A stretch of DNA of 64,000 bases from NCBI GenBank assembly GCA_022703505.1, contig JAKLDN010000001.1, positions 155,389-219,388 of the forward strand. Reading direction: 5' to 3'. Position 1 is the first letter of the stretch. Every line of letters starts with the position of its first letter. The position numbers were made by a program, and so were the translations under genes. Origin of the DNA: Spirochaetota bacterium. Lineage in GTDB: Bacteria > Spirochaetota > Spirochaetia > Treponematales > UBA12059. This document shows positions 43,119 to 51,603 of this stretch, in pieces. The notes beneath the pieces are model-generated. The model was not told the origin of the DNA and searched no databases. It worked only from the letters and a program-made list of their open reading frames with translations.

Positions 43119-43999
43119 TGTCCCGCCTCCGACATGGGGTCCTTGTTCCCCAGGATCTTCCGGATCGCCACGATCACCACGGTTCCCAGGAGGATCAGGA
43201 TCACCCCGGCGGCGCTGGCCTCGCTGTACCGGAGGGCGTCCATCTTGAGGAACAAGTCTATGCCCATGGTCGTGGTGGAATAGGCGGGACCGCCCCCGGT
43301 CATGAGGAAGGTGGCCTCGAAGTGCCGCATCCCGTAGGCCATGGCCAGGGTGATGGAGGTGACCAGGGTTCCCCGGAGCATGGGCACCGTGATCAGGAAC
43401 TCCTGCTGGAAGGCGTTGGCGCCGTCGATCTTGGCGGCCTCGTAGAGCTCCTGGGGTATGTTCATGGCCGCGGCCAGGAGGATGATCATGAAGTACCCGA
43501 TATAGAGGACGCTGGACACGATCACGGACAGGAGGGCCGTGGACGGATCTCCCAGGAAGTTGCGGGCCTCGAAGCCCGCCAGTTTCAGAAGGCCGTTGAA
43601 GAACCCGTACTGGGGGTTGTACAGGGCGGACCACACCATGGCCAGGGCCACCGTGGAGATCACGTTCGGCAGGAAGTAGACCGTCCGGAGGAACTTCCAG
43701 CCCCGGGGACGCCGGGCCAGCAGTATCGCGACCAGGGCGGCCAGGGGCACCTGGACGAAGCCCGCGGCCAGGGCCCAGGTCACGTTGTTGCGGATGGCCA
43801 GCCGGAAGGTCGGATCCCCCAGGAGTCGGCCGAAGTTCCCCAGGCCTATGAAGCGCATGGCCCCGATGCCCCTCCACCGGGTCAGGCTGGCGAAGAGGGT
43901 GAACACGAAGGGGTAGAGGAAGAAAGCCGCGAAGAGCACCCCCACGGGCACCAGGAAGGCCGCGATCTTGAAGGCGGAACCACCGCCCCTGTTCTTCAT
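43115..43999 (-). CDS. ABC sugar transporter permease (MalF-like), second set
   Basis: 294 aa. N-terminal helix KIAAFLVPVGVLFAAFFLYPFVFTL, coupling segment YEAAKIDGANAFQQEFLITVPM. First gene of a minus-strand operon with the MalG-like permease and the epimerase. Start ATG at 43999 with GGAGGTGGGGC upstream. Confidence 0.87.
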   Translation of the reverse strand: MKNRGGGSAFKIAAFLVPVGVLFAAFFLYPFVFTLFASLTRWRGIGAMRFIGLGNFGRLLGDPTFRLAIRNNVTWALAAGFVQVPLAALVAILLARRPRGWKFLRTVYFLPNVISTVALAMVWSALYNPQYGFFNGLLKLAGFEARNFLGDPSTALLSVIVSSVLYIGYFMIILLAAAMNIPQELYEAAKIDGANAFQQEFLITVPMLRGTLVTSITLAMAYGMRHFEATFLMTGGGPAYSTTTMGIDLFLKMDALRYSEASAAGVILILLGTVVIVAIRKILGNKDPMSEAGQ

Positions 44000-44088
44000 G
44001 CCCCACCTCCGCGGAAGGATCGACCGGCCGGACCGATCTCGGGTCCGGGGCCGACCAGGCGCCCCGCGCCGACTCGACCCAGACTCCC

Positions 44089-44118
44089 ATTCTAGCGGCG
44101 GGCCCCCGGTCCCCGCAA
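44089..44118 (-). promoter_or_regulatory. Promoter of the second permease-epimerase operon
   Basis: TTGCGG (44118-44113), 18-bp spacer, TAGAAT (44094-44089), about 90 nt upstream of the ATG. None of the ROK-like dyads seen at 33102 or 37941 is present here. Confidence 0.55.
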
Positions 44119-44168
44119 GTCCGCGGCCGAAGTGCCAAATCCGTGAACGGCTGACCGGACACTCCGGG

Positions 44169-44864
44169 TCAGAGGATGCTCCGCAGCTCCGCCAGGTACC
44201 GGATCTCGTAGGTCGGCCGGAGTTCCGTGGGATTCTCCATCCCCCGGGGATTGTACCAGCAGGTGTCGATCCCGAAGGCGGTCCCTCCCCGGATGTCGGA
44301 CTCCAGGGAATCCCCGACCATGAGCATCCGCCCGCGGTCGGTCCGGCCTACCCGGCCGCAGGCGTACTCGAAGATCCGGGGATCCGGCTTCGAGGTCCCG
44401 GCCTCCTCGGAGATGACCAGGGCCGCGACGAGGTCCCCGAGCCCCGAGAGGGCCAGTCGGGAGCGCTGGACGTCGGCCAGGCCGTTGGTCACGATCGCCA
44501 GTAGGTAACGCTCCGCCAGGTATCCGCAGATCTCCCGGGCCCCCGGAAGGAGGTCGGCCCCCTGCGAGAGCTCCTCCACGTAGGCCCCGCCCACGGCCGC
44601 AGGATCGAGCCGGTCCCCGGTCTCCTCGAAGAGCAGGCGGAACCGCTCGACCCGCAGGGTGGCCTGGTCCGTCCCTCCCCGCTCTAGGAGTTTCCATTGC
44701 TCCCGGTTGATCCGCCGGTAGGCGGCCCGGAGTTCCGGCGTGTCCGAAAGGCCGAAGCGGACGCAGGTCCGGGAGAAGGCGCGCTCCTCCGCCCGGGGAT
44801 AGTCGAAGAGGGTGTCGTCGGCGTCGATGAAGACCGTGTCGTAACGTCGCGGCATGGGAGCCAT
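44169..44864 (-). CDS. HAD-superfamily phosphatase, YjjG/YfnB-like
   Basis: 231 aa. HAD motifs: I FIDADDTLFDYPRAE, II VTNGLADVQRSRL, III SKPDPRIF, IV MVGDSLESDIRGG. DADDTLFD is the YjjG-type variant (noncanonical pyrimidine nucleotidase). Probable house-cleaning nucleotidase. An internal ATG at 44855 (MPRRYD) is an equally possible start. Gap of only 1 nt to the DMT gene upstream, so they are co-transcribed. Confidence 0.83.
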   Translation of the reverse strand: MAPMPRRYDTVFIDADDTLFDYPRAEERAFSRTCVRFGLSDTPELRAAYRRINREQWKLLERGGTDQATLRVERFRLLFEETGDRLDPAAVGGAYVEELSQGADLLPGAREICGYLAERYLLAIVTNGLADVQRSRLALSGLGDLVAALVISEEAGTSKPDPRIFEYACGRVGRTDRGRMLMVGDSLESDIRGGTAFGIDTCWYNPRGMENPTELRPTYEIRYLAELRSIL

Positions 44865-44865
44865 C

Positions 44866-45747
44866 CTAGCACGCGGCCGCGGGCCTGCGGGAGATCCGGG
44901 AATCGAGCACCAGTCCCGCCAGGACGATCCCCGTACCGATCAGTTTGTGGAGGTCGAGCTCTCCCCGGGCCGCCCAGTCCAGGGCCACGCCCGCCAGGGC
45001 CTGGCCGGAAAAGAGGAGGATCGTCGCGGTGAAGGCCGGGACCCTCGGGAACACGAAGTTCATGGTCGCCACGACGGCCACACCCGCCAGCCCCCCGCCC
45101 AGGGCCAGGAGGGGGCCCGCTTCCAGGACCGCCCGGGCCGCGGGCGCCGCCGGAAGCCCGGTGAGGGCGGCCACCGCGGCCGTGCCCGCCAGGCCGGTCA
45201 GGTAGTTCCAGCGGGCGCTTCGCAGGACCCCGCGCCGCCGCCCCAGTTCGGAGTTGAGGATGAAGGAGATCCCCGGGAGGATCCCCGCGGCCAGGGCCGC
45301 GGGCACGGCGGCCCATCGGAGCTCCCCGCCCCACCCCAGGACGGCGGTCCCCGCGGCGGCCAGGGCTATGCCCGGGAGGCGGCCCGGACCCAGGGGGTAC
45401 TTCCTCCGGCCCAGGAGGCCGGTCCCGTCGGCCAGTAGGGAGAAGCCCGCCTGGCCCAGGAGGGACAGGGCCACGGCCAGGGAGGCGCTCAGGGTCGAGA
45501 ACGCGAAGTTGCACGCGAAGATCGTCCCGACCCCGAAAAACCCTCCCAGGTAGAAACGGAACGGCACCCGGCCGGGCTCGGGAGGCTCTTTCCGCGCCAG
45601 GGTCAGGATCGTCACGGCCGCCAGGCCGACCACGTGGGCCGTCACCGCCGCCGCGGGGTATCCGGCCGTCGCGGCCAGCCGGCTGTTCACCGAGTTCATG
45701 AGGGTGATCAGGACCCCCGTAAGGGACGCAAGTATCGTGTACATCAT
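44866..45747 (-). CDS. DMT-superfamily transporter (DUF606/YdcZ type, two halves)
   Basis: 293 aa from the tandem ATGs at 45747. About ten helices in two similar halves, each starting with a YdcZ-like segment (MYTILASLTGVLITLMNSVNSRLA; PAALAAGILPGISFILNSELGRR), so it is the fused form of this family. Small-molecule exporter of unknown substrate. Divergent from a Crp-family regulator across a 22-bp palindrome, a common YdcZ/YeiL-type arrangement. Confidence 0.82.
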   Translation of the reverse strand: MMYTILASLTGVLITLMNSVNSRLAATAGYPAAAVTAHVVGLAAVTILTLARKEPPEPGRVPFRFYLGGFFGVGTIFACNFAFSTLSASLAVALSLLGQAGFSLLADGTGLLGRRKYPLGPGRLPGIALAAAGTAVLGWGGELRWAAVPAALAAGILPGISFILNSELGRRRGVLRSARWNYLTGLAGTAAVAALTGLPAAPAARAVLEAGPLLALGGGLAGVAVVATMNFVFPRVPAFTATILLFSGQALAGVALDWAARGELDLHKLIGTGIVLAGLVLDSRISRRPAAAC

Positions 45748-45795
45748 CCTGTCCGCCTTTCCCGGATTCGAGTATCCGGGTAGAATGGGGTTTCC

Positions 45796-45817
45796 GGATA
45801 GGACATATGTCCTATCC
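45796..45817. promoter_or_regulatory. Perfect 22-bp palindrome (Crp-family operator)
   Basis: Half-site GGATAGGACAT followed by its exact reverse complement. Centre (45806/45807) is about 42 bp upstream of the +1 expected from a minus-strand -10 GATACT (45776-45771), which is the class II activator position for the DMT gene. For the plus-strand Crp-family gene it lies just downstream of a TAGAAT (45781-45786), suiting autorepression. Confidence 0.7.
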
Positions 45818-45879
45818 ACTGAAATAATCCGGGACTCTTCACAAGCTACGTGACACCGGAAACGACCGAGGAGGCGGAC

Positions 45880-46563
45880 ATGGAGGAGACGGGCGGCTAC
45901 GCAGCACGTTGGGGTCTGGACCGCATCCTTCCCCGGGACCTGTACGAATCCCTCCGGCCCGTACGGCACGGCCCCGGCCATCCCATCGTGCGGTCCGGGG
46001 ATCCCGCCCGGGACCTCCTGTTCTTCGTGGAGGGCCGGGCCAAGGCCTACAGCATCCTAGAGAACGGCCGGGGCATCCTGGCCGCCTTCTACCGCCCCCC
46101 GGAGGTCCTGGGGGAGCTCGAGCTGTTCACCTCGGACACGTACGCCCTGACCGTGGAGGCCCTGACGGACACCGTGTGCCTGGCCCTGCCCTCCGCGACG
46201 GTACGGGCATCCGTGGATCGGTACAGCCGGCTCCTGGCCTTCCTCTGCGAGCGCCTGGGCCGCAAGCTGGGAGAGCGGGCCCAGGCGGAATCCGTCAATC
46301 TCCGCTACCCCGTGGAGGCCCGCCTGGCCAGCTATCTCCTGGCCGCCTCGGATCCGGAGGGACGGATCGTGGGCACCGACGACCTGGGGGAGCTGGCGGA
46401 CTTCATCGGGGCCAGCTACCGCCAGCTTGCCCGGGCCGTGCGGAAGTTCCGGGATCTGGGGATCCTGGACGGCGCCCGAGGACGGATCCGGATCCTGGAC
46501 CGGGCTCGGCTGGAGCCCCGGGCCGGGGACCGGTACGACCGGGAAGGGGGCGGCCGGACTTGA
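45880..46563 (+). CDS. Crp/Fnr-family transcriptional regulator (YeiL-like)
   Basis: 227 aa. Cyclic-nucleotide-binding-like domain (GHPIVRSGDPARDLLFFVEGRAKAY, PPEVLGELELF) and a C-terminal winged HTH (LGELADFIGASYRQLARAVRKF). No Fnr-type cysteine cluster. The frame opens at a GTG at 45850, but the ATG at 45880 has GAGGAGG at ideal spacing and is preferred. Likely controls itself and the divergent DMT gene through the palindrome. Confidence 0.83.
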   Translation: MEETGGYAARWGLDRILPRDLYESLRPVRHGPGHPIVRSGDPARDLLFFVEGRAKAYSILENGRGILAAFYRPPEVLGELELFTSDTYALTVEALTDTVCLALPSATVRASVDRYSRLLAFLCERLGRKLGERAQAESVNLRYPVEARLASYLLAASDPEGRIVGTDDLGELADFIGASYRQLARAVRKFRDLGILDGARGRIRILDRARLEPRAGDRYDREGGGRT

Positions 46564-46588
46564 GAACCCGATGGCGCGGGATTAGAAT
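46560..46588 (+). promoter_or_regulatory. Promoter of the sensor-kinase gene
   Basis: TTGAGA (46560-46565, overlapping the upstream stop codon), 17-bp spacer, TAGAAT (46583-46588). Expected leader about 12-15 nt including the GAGGAG ribosome site before ATG 46607. Confidence 0.65.
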
Positions 46589-46606
46589 GGATCTCGAGGA
46601 GACTCC

Positions 46607-48205
46607 ATGGGTTCTACCTGCCCGCCGAGGCGCCGGAGCGCCGCCGCGTTTTTGGCGTTCATCGCGTTCGCGCTGTCGGCGGGCCCCCTCGCGCCCGCCC
46701 CCCGGACGGTCCGTATCGGATTATTCCCCGCCGCCCCCCTGGTCTTCGAGAAGGACGGGAAGCCCGCGGGTCTGTTCATCGAGCTCGCGGAGCACTTCGC
46801 CCGGGAACTGGGATGGAACCTGGAGTTCGAGCGGGGGACCTGGGAGAACCTGCAGGCCGAGCTCACCGACGGCCGGATCGACCTTCTGCCGGCCCTGGGC
46901 TACACCCCAGAGCGGACGAAGACCCGGGATTTCTCCAAGCACCCGGTCTTCGTGGACAGCGGCGTAGTGTTCACGAGCCCCCGCTTCCCGATCCACACGG
47001 TCTTCGACCTGGAAGGCCGGAAGATAGCCGCCGTCCGGGGCTCGGTGTTCACGGAGGGATTCCTCATCTATACGGGATCCTTCGGGATCTCCTGCCGGAT
47101 GGTACTCACCGAGGACAACGCCCAGGTGATGGCGGCGATCGCGGACGGTTCCGCGGACGCGGGAGTCACCATCTACTCCCTGGGCACCGAGCTGGCCCGA
47201 AACTATCCGGTGCGGGTCACCCCCATCAGCTTCTCCCCCGTGGCCCTGCACTTCGCGGTCCGGAAAGACGCGAACGCGGATATCCTCGAGGGGATCGATC
47301 GGCTCATGGCCGCCATGGTGAATGACCCCGAGTCCTTCTATTCCCGGGCGTTCCGGAAATGGACCCAGCCGGAGCCCGAGCGAACCGTACCGACCTGGAT
47401 ATGGTTCACCCTGGCCGGGATCGCCTTTGCGGGGATGCTCTTCGCGGCCTGGAGCCTCTCCCTGCGAAGCCAGGTGGCCGCCAAGACGAAAAGCCTCACG
47501 GCGGAAATCCAGGAACGCATCCGCGCGGAGGAGCGCCTCAAGGCGACCCTCCTCCAGGAGGAGACCCTCCTCCGGGAACTGGCCCACCGGATCGGGAATT
47601 CCCTGCAGCTCGTGAAGAGCCTCGTCGGACTCAAGGCGGCGGACTACCCGGACAAGTCGGTCGAAGCCTTCGCGCAGAACCTGGGAGGCAAGCTCGACTC
47701 CATCATCCTGGCCCAGCGGATGCTCCCGGAATCGGACGACCTGTCGAGCATCCCCTTGCGAAAGTACATCGAAAATTTGACCGAAACCATTCTCTCCGAG
47801 CTCGGACGGTCGGACGGTTCGATCCGGGTCCGAATCGAGGTAGACGCCCCGGACATCCTGCTCGACATCGCGATACCCCTCGGCCTGATCGTGAACGAGC
47901 TCGTCTCGAATTCCCTGCTGCACGGAATCCCGGAAGGGCGGGAGGGAACGATCCGGATCGAGGCCTGCGAAACGGCCCCGGGCAGGCTCTGCGTGCGGTA
48001 CGCGGACGACGGATCCGGGGTCCCCCCGGGCTTCGACCCGCGTACCCAGGATAGTTCGGGGTTCCGGTTCATCCTGGCCCTGGCGGAGGGTCAGCTCAAG
48101 GGAGCGGTGACCTTCCCGGCCGGAAACGGATTCCGCTGCTCCTTCGAGGTCCCGACGGATCTCTACCATCGACGCATCACCCTCCGGTCGGACTGCTCGG
48201 AATGA
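46607..48205 (+). CDS. Sensor histidine kinase with periplasmic solute-binding domain
   Basis: 532 aa. Signal/anchor about 10-30, then a family-3 solute-binding domain (RTVRIGLFPAAPLVFEKDGKPAGLFIELA, LTDGRIDLLPALGYTPERTKTRDFSK) to about 255. One membrane helix (WIWFTLAGIAFAGMLFAAWSL, about 264-284), a short coiled coil, then a HisKA_2 dimerisation region with LLRELAHRIGNSLQLVKSLV and an HATPase domain (GLIVNELVSNSLLHG, DDGSGVPPGFD). Ligand probably an amino acid or small acid. No cognate response regulator is adjacent. Confidence 0.87.
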   Translation: MGSTCPPRRRSAAAFLAFIAFALSAGPLAPAPRTVRIGLFPAAPLVFEKDGKPAGLFIELAEHFARELGWNLEFERGTWENLQAELTDGRIDLLPALGYTPERTKTRDFSKHPVFVDSGVVFTSPRFPIHTVFDLEGRKIAAVRGSVFTEGFLIYTGSFGISCRMVLTEDNAQVMAAIADGSADAGVTIYSLGTELARNYPVRVTPISFSPVALHFAVRKDANADILEGIDRLMAAMVNDPESFYSRAFRKWTQPEPERTVPTWIWFTLAGIAFAGMLFAAWSLSLRSQVAAKTKSLTAEIQERIRAEERLKATLLQEETLLRELAHRIGNSLQLVKSLVGLKAADYPDKSVEAFAQNLGGKLDSIILAQRMLPESDDLSSIPLRKYIENLTETILSELGRSDGSIRVRIEVDAPDILLDIAIPLGLIVNELVSNSLLHGIPEGREGTIRIEACETAPGRLCVRYADDGSGVPPGFDPRTQDSSGFRFILALAEGQLKGAVTFPAGNGFRCSFEVPTDLYHRRITLRSDCSE

Positions 48206-48245
48206 ACCGGCGCCGCGGCCTTACATCGAGGATGCGGCGTCTCGC

Positions 48246-48274
48246 TTGACCGTCCCGAGGCGGCGCCCTATGCT
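48246..48274 (+). promoter_or_regulatory. Promoter giving a leaderless MFS transcript
   Basis: TTGACC (48246-48251), 17-bp spacer, TATGCT (48269-48274); only TTCCGCC separates it from the ATG at 48282, and there is no ribosome site. Confidence 0.68.
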
Positions 48275-48281
48275 TTCCGCC

Positions 48282-49646
48282 ATGAACGGCAAGCTCGGGC
48301 TGGGACGGAAGCTCGCCTACGGGGCGGGGGACCTCGGGTTCTCGGTGACCACCACCATGGCGGGGGCCTACCTGTCGGTCTTCCTGACCGACGTGGTGGG
48401 CCTGGCCCCGGCTCTGGCCGCGGCGGCCATCTTCGTGGGGCGGAGCGTCGACTACCTGAACGACCCCCTCATCGGCCACCTGGTCGACCGAACCCGGAGC
48501 CGCTGGGGCCGGAGGAGGCCCTACATCCTTTTCGGGGCCCTGCCCTTCGGGGCGGCCTTCCTCCTCCTGTGGACCCGGCCGGCCCTCCCCTCCCCCGTCC
48601 TCCTGGCGGCCTACTACGGGGCGGCCTACGCCCTCTTCGACGTCGCCGCCACCTTCGTGTACATGCCCTACTACGCCCTGACCCCCGAGATCGCCCCCTC
48701 CTACGACGAGCGGACCTCCCTGACCTCCTGGCGCATGGCCTTTTCGATCCTGGGAAGCCTCCTGGTCTTCACGGTGCCCCCGGCCCTGGCGGGGGGCTTC
48801 GGGCCGGACTCCGCCCGGCGGGTCTTCCTCCTGGCCTGCGGGGCGGCGGTCGTCTCCGTGGCACCCCTCTTCTCCTGCTTCGCCGCGGTGCGGGAGCGGC
48901 CCGAAGCCCCGACGGAGCAACGTCCCGGAATCCGGGATTCCCTGGCCGCGGCCTTCCGGAACCGGGCCTTCCTCCTGGGGGCGGGGATCTTCCTGGCCAC
49001 CTGGGTCTGCCTGGACCTCCTGCAGGCCCTCATCGTGTACTACATCAAGCACGTGGTCCGCAGGGAAGCCTCCATGGACCTCATCATGGGCCTCATCTTC
49101 GTGACCGCCCTGGTCTCCCTGCCCCTGTGGAATTTCGTATCCGCGCGCTTGGACAAGCGGAGGACCTACGCCGTCGGGGCGGGCCTCCTGGCGGTCTGCC
49201 TGGGCGCCCTGGCCTTCCTCGACCCCTCGACGCCGCTGGCCTTCATCGCCGCCCTGTCCGTGGCCGCGGGGGTCGGGGTGGGGGCGGCCCACGTCCTCCC
49301 CTGGGCCATCATCCCGGACGCCGTGGAGCTGGACGAGGCTACCACGGGGGCCCGCCACGAGGGAATGTTCTACAGCCTGATCACTCTGGCCCAGAAGGTG
49401 GCCAGCTCCCTGGCCCTCCCCCTGGTCCTCCTGGTCCTGGGGGCCGCCGGCTACGTGCCCGCCTCCTCGGACCAGCCTGAACGGGCGGTGGCCGGAATCC
49501 GCCTGGTCATGGGCCTGGGGCCCGCCATCCTCCTGGGGGCGGGTGCCGTCTTCGCCTCCGTCTATCCCCTCACCCGGGAAGCCCACGCCCGGCTCCGGGC
49601 CGAGCTGGCGGCCCGGGCCGCCCCGGAATCGGGCGGCGAACCGTGA
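48282..49646 (+). CDS. GPH-type MFS sugar:cation symporter
   Basis: 454 aa, 12 membrane helices. Family markers: KLAYGAGDLGFS at the start, VGRSVDYLNDPLIGHLVDRTRSRWGRRRPYIL (located about 48-78), YYALTPEIAPSYDERTSL, and ATTGARHEGMFYSLITLAQK. Resembles MelB/XynP-type transporters of glycosides. First gene of a three-gene operon with an N-acetyltransferase-like protein and a secreted GH16-like protein, each coupled by GTGA overlap. Confidence 0.88.
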   Translation: MNGKLGLGRKLAYGAGDLGFSVTTTMAGAYLSVFLTDVVGLAPALAAAAIFVGRSVDYLNDPLIGHLVDRTRSRWGRRRPYILFGALPFGAAFLLLWTRPALPSPVLLAAYYGAAYALFDVAATFVYMPYYALTPEIAPSYDERTSLTSWRMAFSILGSLLVFTVPPALAGGFGPDSARRVFLLACGAAVVSVAPLFSCFAAVRERPEAPTEQRPGIRDSLAAAFRNRAFLLGAGIFLATWVCLDLLQALIVYYIKHVVRREASMDLIMGLIFVTALVSLPLWNFVSARLDKRRTYAVGAGLLAVCLGALAFLDPSTPLAFIAALSVAAGVGVGAAHVLPWAIIPDAVELDEATTGARHEGMFYSLITLAQKVASSLALPLVLLVLGAAGYVPASSDQPERAVAGIRLVMGLGPAILLGAGAVFASVYPLTREAHARLRAELAARAAPESGGEP

Positions 49647-50878
49647 GCGAAGCCCGGGACGCGGACTCCCCGTCCCCCGTGGCGGTCCGCCCCGCCGCGG
49701 GCCGACGGGACCTCGAGGCCTTTCTCCGCTTCCCCTGGACCGTCTACGCCGGGGATCCCCTCTGGGTGCCGCCCCTCCTGCCGGAACGCCGGGAAGCCCT
49801 GGATCCCCGCCGGGGCGAGCTCTTCCGCCGGGGCGGAGAGGCGGCCCCCTTCCTGGCCCGGCGGGGGGACCGGATCGTGGGGACCGTGGCGGCCTGGCGG
49901 GATCCGGACGCCGACGCCCGGAGCGGCCGCAAGACGTGCTTCTTCGGGTTCCTGGAGTACCGGGACGACCCGGACGCCGCCCGGGCTCTCCTGGACGCCG
50001 CGGAGGGCTGGGGCCGGGCCCGGGGCTGCGTCGAGCTCTACGGCCCCTTCCACCTGGACTACGAGAACGCCTACGGGGTCCTGGTGGAGGGCCGGGACCG
50101 GCCCCCCGCCCTCCTGTGCGGCCACAGCCCGCCCTACTACCTGCCCACGATGGAGCTCCTGGGCTTCGAGCCCGCCCGGGGGGACAACCTGGCCTTCGAG
50201 GTCCGCCTGGACAGGTCCGTCCCGGATCGGGAACGGCTTGCCCGCCTGGCCGACTGGTCCCGGCGGCGGCGCGGGTACGCCAACCGGGGCGCGGACTTTT
50301 CCCGCTTCGAGGAGGAGGTCGACCGGGTCCACGACCTCCTCAACCGAAGCCTGGCCCACCTGCCCGGATTCATCGGCTGGGAGCGCTCCGCGGTCCGGGC
50401 CCTCCTGGCCCCCTTCCGGCGCTTCGCGGATCCCGACCTCATCCTCTTCGCGGAGAAGGACGGCAAGACCGTCGGCTTCTTCCCGGCCATACCGGACTTG
50501 AACGAGATCTTCCGTACCTGCGACGGATTCTCGGACCTCAGCTCGACCCTGGCCGGCCTTTGGCGGCTGGCCTTCCGGTCACGGCCCCTGCGCCCGGCCG
50601 ACCGCTTCCCGAGTACAATTCTGGGCCGCCGCTACCGCTGCGTGACCATCAAAAGCGTCCTCGTTCCGCCGGAGCACTGGAACGCCGGGGTCGCCGCCCT
50701 CCTCTTCGACGAGATGCTCCGCCGCCTCGAGGGACGGGGCTACGAATGGATAGACCTTTCCCTGACCTCCGCGGACAACCCGAACACACCGGTGCTGGCC
50801 GAGCGCTTCGGCGGCCGGGTGTACAAGCGGTACCGGGTCTTCCGACGCCCCATAGGGCCTGCCGGGGCTGTCTCGTGA
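49643..50878 (+). CDS. GNAT-fold protein of unknown substrate
   Basis: 411 aa, GTG start overlapping the MFS stop. Begins VRPAAGRRDLEAFLRFPWTVYAGDPLWVPPLLPERR, the start of a conserved group of long GNAT-like proteins; VELYGPFHLDYENAYGVLVEG and the C-terminal LFDEMLRRLEGRGYEWIDLSLTSADNPNTPVLAERFGG support an acetyltransferase fold. Function unknown; co-transcription with a sugar symporter and a GH16-like protein suggests glycan or amino-sugar modification. Confidence 0.75.
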   Translation: MSEARDADSPSPVAVRPAAGRRDLEAFLRFPWTVYAGDPLWVPPLLPERREALDPRRGELFRRGGEAAPFLARRGDRIVGTVAAWRDPDADARSGRKTCFFGFLEYRDDPDAARALLDAAEGWGRARGCVELYGPFHLDYENAYGVLVEGRDRPPALLCGHSPPYYLPTMELLGFEPARGDNLAFEVRLDRSVPDRERLARLADWSRRRRGYANRGADFSRFEEEVDRVHDLLNRSLAHLPGFIGWERSAVRALLAPFRRFADPDLILFAEKDGKTVGFFPAIPDLNEIFRTCDGFSDLSSTLAGLWRLAFRSRPLRPADRFPSTILGRRYRCVTIKSVLVPPEHWNAGVAALLFDEMLRRLEGRGYEWIDLSLTSADNPNTPVLAERFGGRVYKRYRVFRRPIGPAGAVS

Positions 50879-51603
50879 GCGGCCCGGTAAGTGGTGCTCG
50901 TCTCCTCCGGTCCGCGGCCGCCTTCCTGGCGGCCCTCTCGGCCGCGGCCCCCGCTTCCGCGGCGGGACCCCGGATCCTGGACTTCGGGGGTCTTTCCTGG
51001 ACGGTCCGCCGTACGGCGGGACCCTCGGCCCCGGGACCGAACGTCTTCCGGGATACCCAGGACCAGGTCCGGACGGACGAGGCCGGCCGCCTGGTCCTCT
51101 CGGTCCGCAAGCGGGAGGAAACCTGGACGGCCTGCGAGATCATCGCCCGGAAGGCGACCGGCTACGGCACCTACCGCTTCGACCTCGACGGGGGAGCCCG
51201 GGACCTGGATCCCGGGATCGTGTTCGGCTTCTTCACCTGGGATCCGAACCCGGGACTCCACAACCGGGAGATCGACATCGAGCTCTCCCGCTGGGGGGAT
51301 CCCGAGGGGCCGGACGGGTGGTTCACGGTCCAGCCCTACGAACGGCCGGGGAACCAGGATTCCTTCCGCCTGCCGCCGGCCTCGGTCTACCGCTTCGAGA
51401 TGCGCTGGGAGCCGGGTTCGGTCTCCTTCGCGTGCCGGGCGGACGGCCGGGAAGTCCGGGCCTGGACCTTCCGGGGGGAGGTCCCCGATCCCGGGAAGGC
51501 CCGGGTCCGCTTCAACCTCTGGCTCTTCCGCGGCGCCCCCCCGGCCGGCCCCGGCCCCTACGATGTCGTCGTATCGGACTTCGAGTTCACACCGGGGAGG
51601 TGA
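50875..51603 (+). CDS. Secreted GH16-like (concanavalin-fold) protein
   Basis: 242 aa, GTG start (GTGA overlap). Signal peptide about 1-29 (LLRSAAAFLAALSAAAPASA). A jelly-roll GH16-type core: GYGTYRFDLDGG, GIVFGFFTWDPNP, and the catalytic-type ExDxE motif at Glu132-Asp134-Glu136 (REIDIELSRWG). Probably cleaves or binds a beta-glucan-type polysaccharide. Its 3' end overlaps the convergent methyltransferase gene by 46 nt. Confidence 0.78.
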   Translation: MSGPVSGARLLRSAAAFLAALSAAAPASAAGPRILDFGGLSWTVRRTAGPSAPGPNVFRDTQDQVRTDEAGRLVLSVRKREETWTACEIIARKATGYGTYRFDLDGGARDLDPGIVFGFFTWDPNPGLHNREIDIELSRWGDPEGPDGWFTVQPYERPGNQDSFRLPPASVYRFEMRWEPGSVSFACRADGREVRAWTFRGEVPDPGKARVRFNLWLFRGAPPAGPGPYDVVVSDFEFTPGR

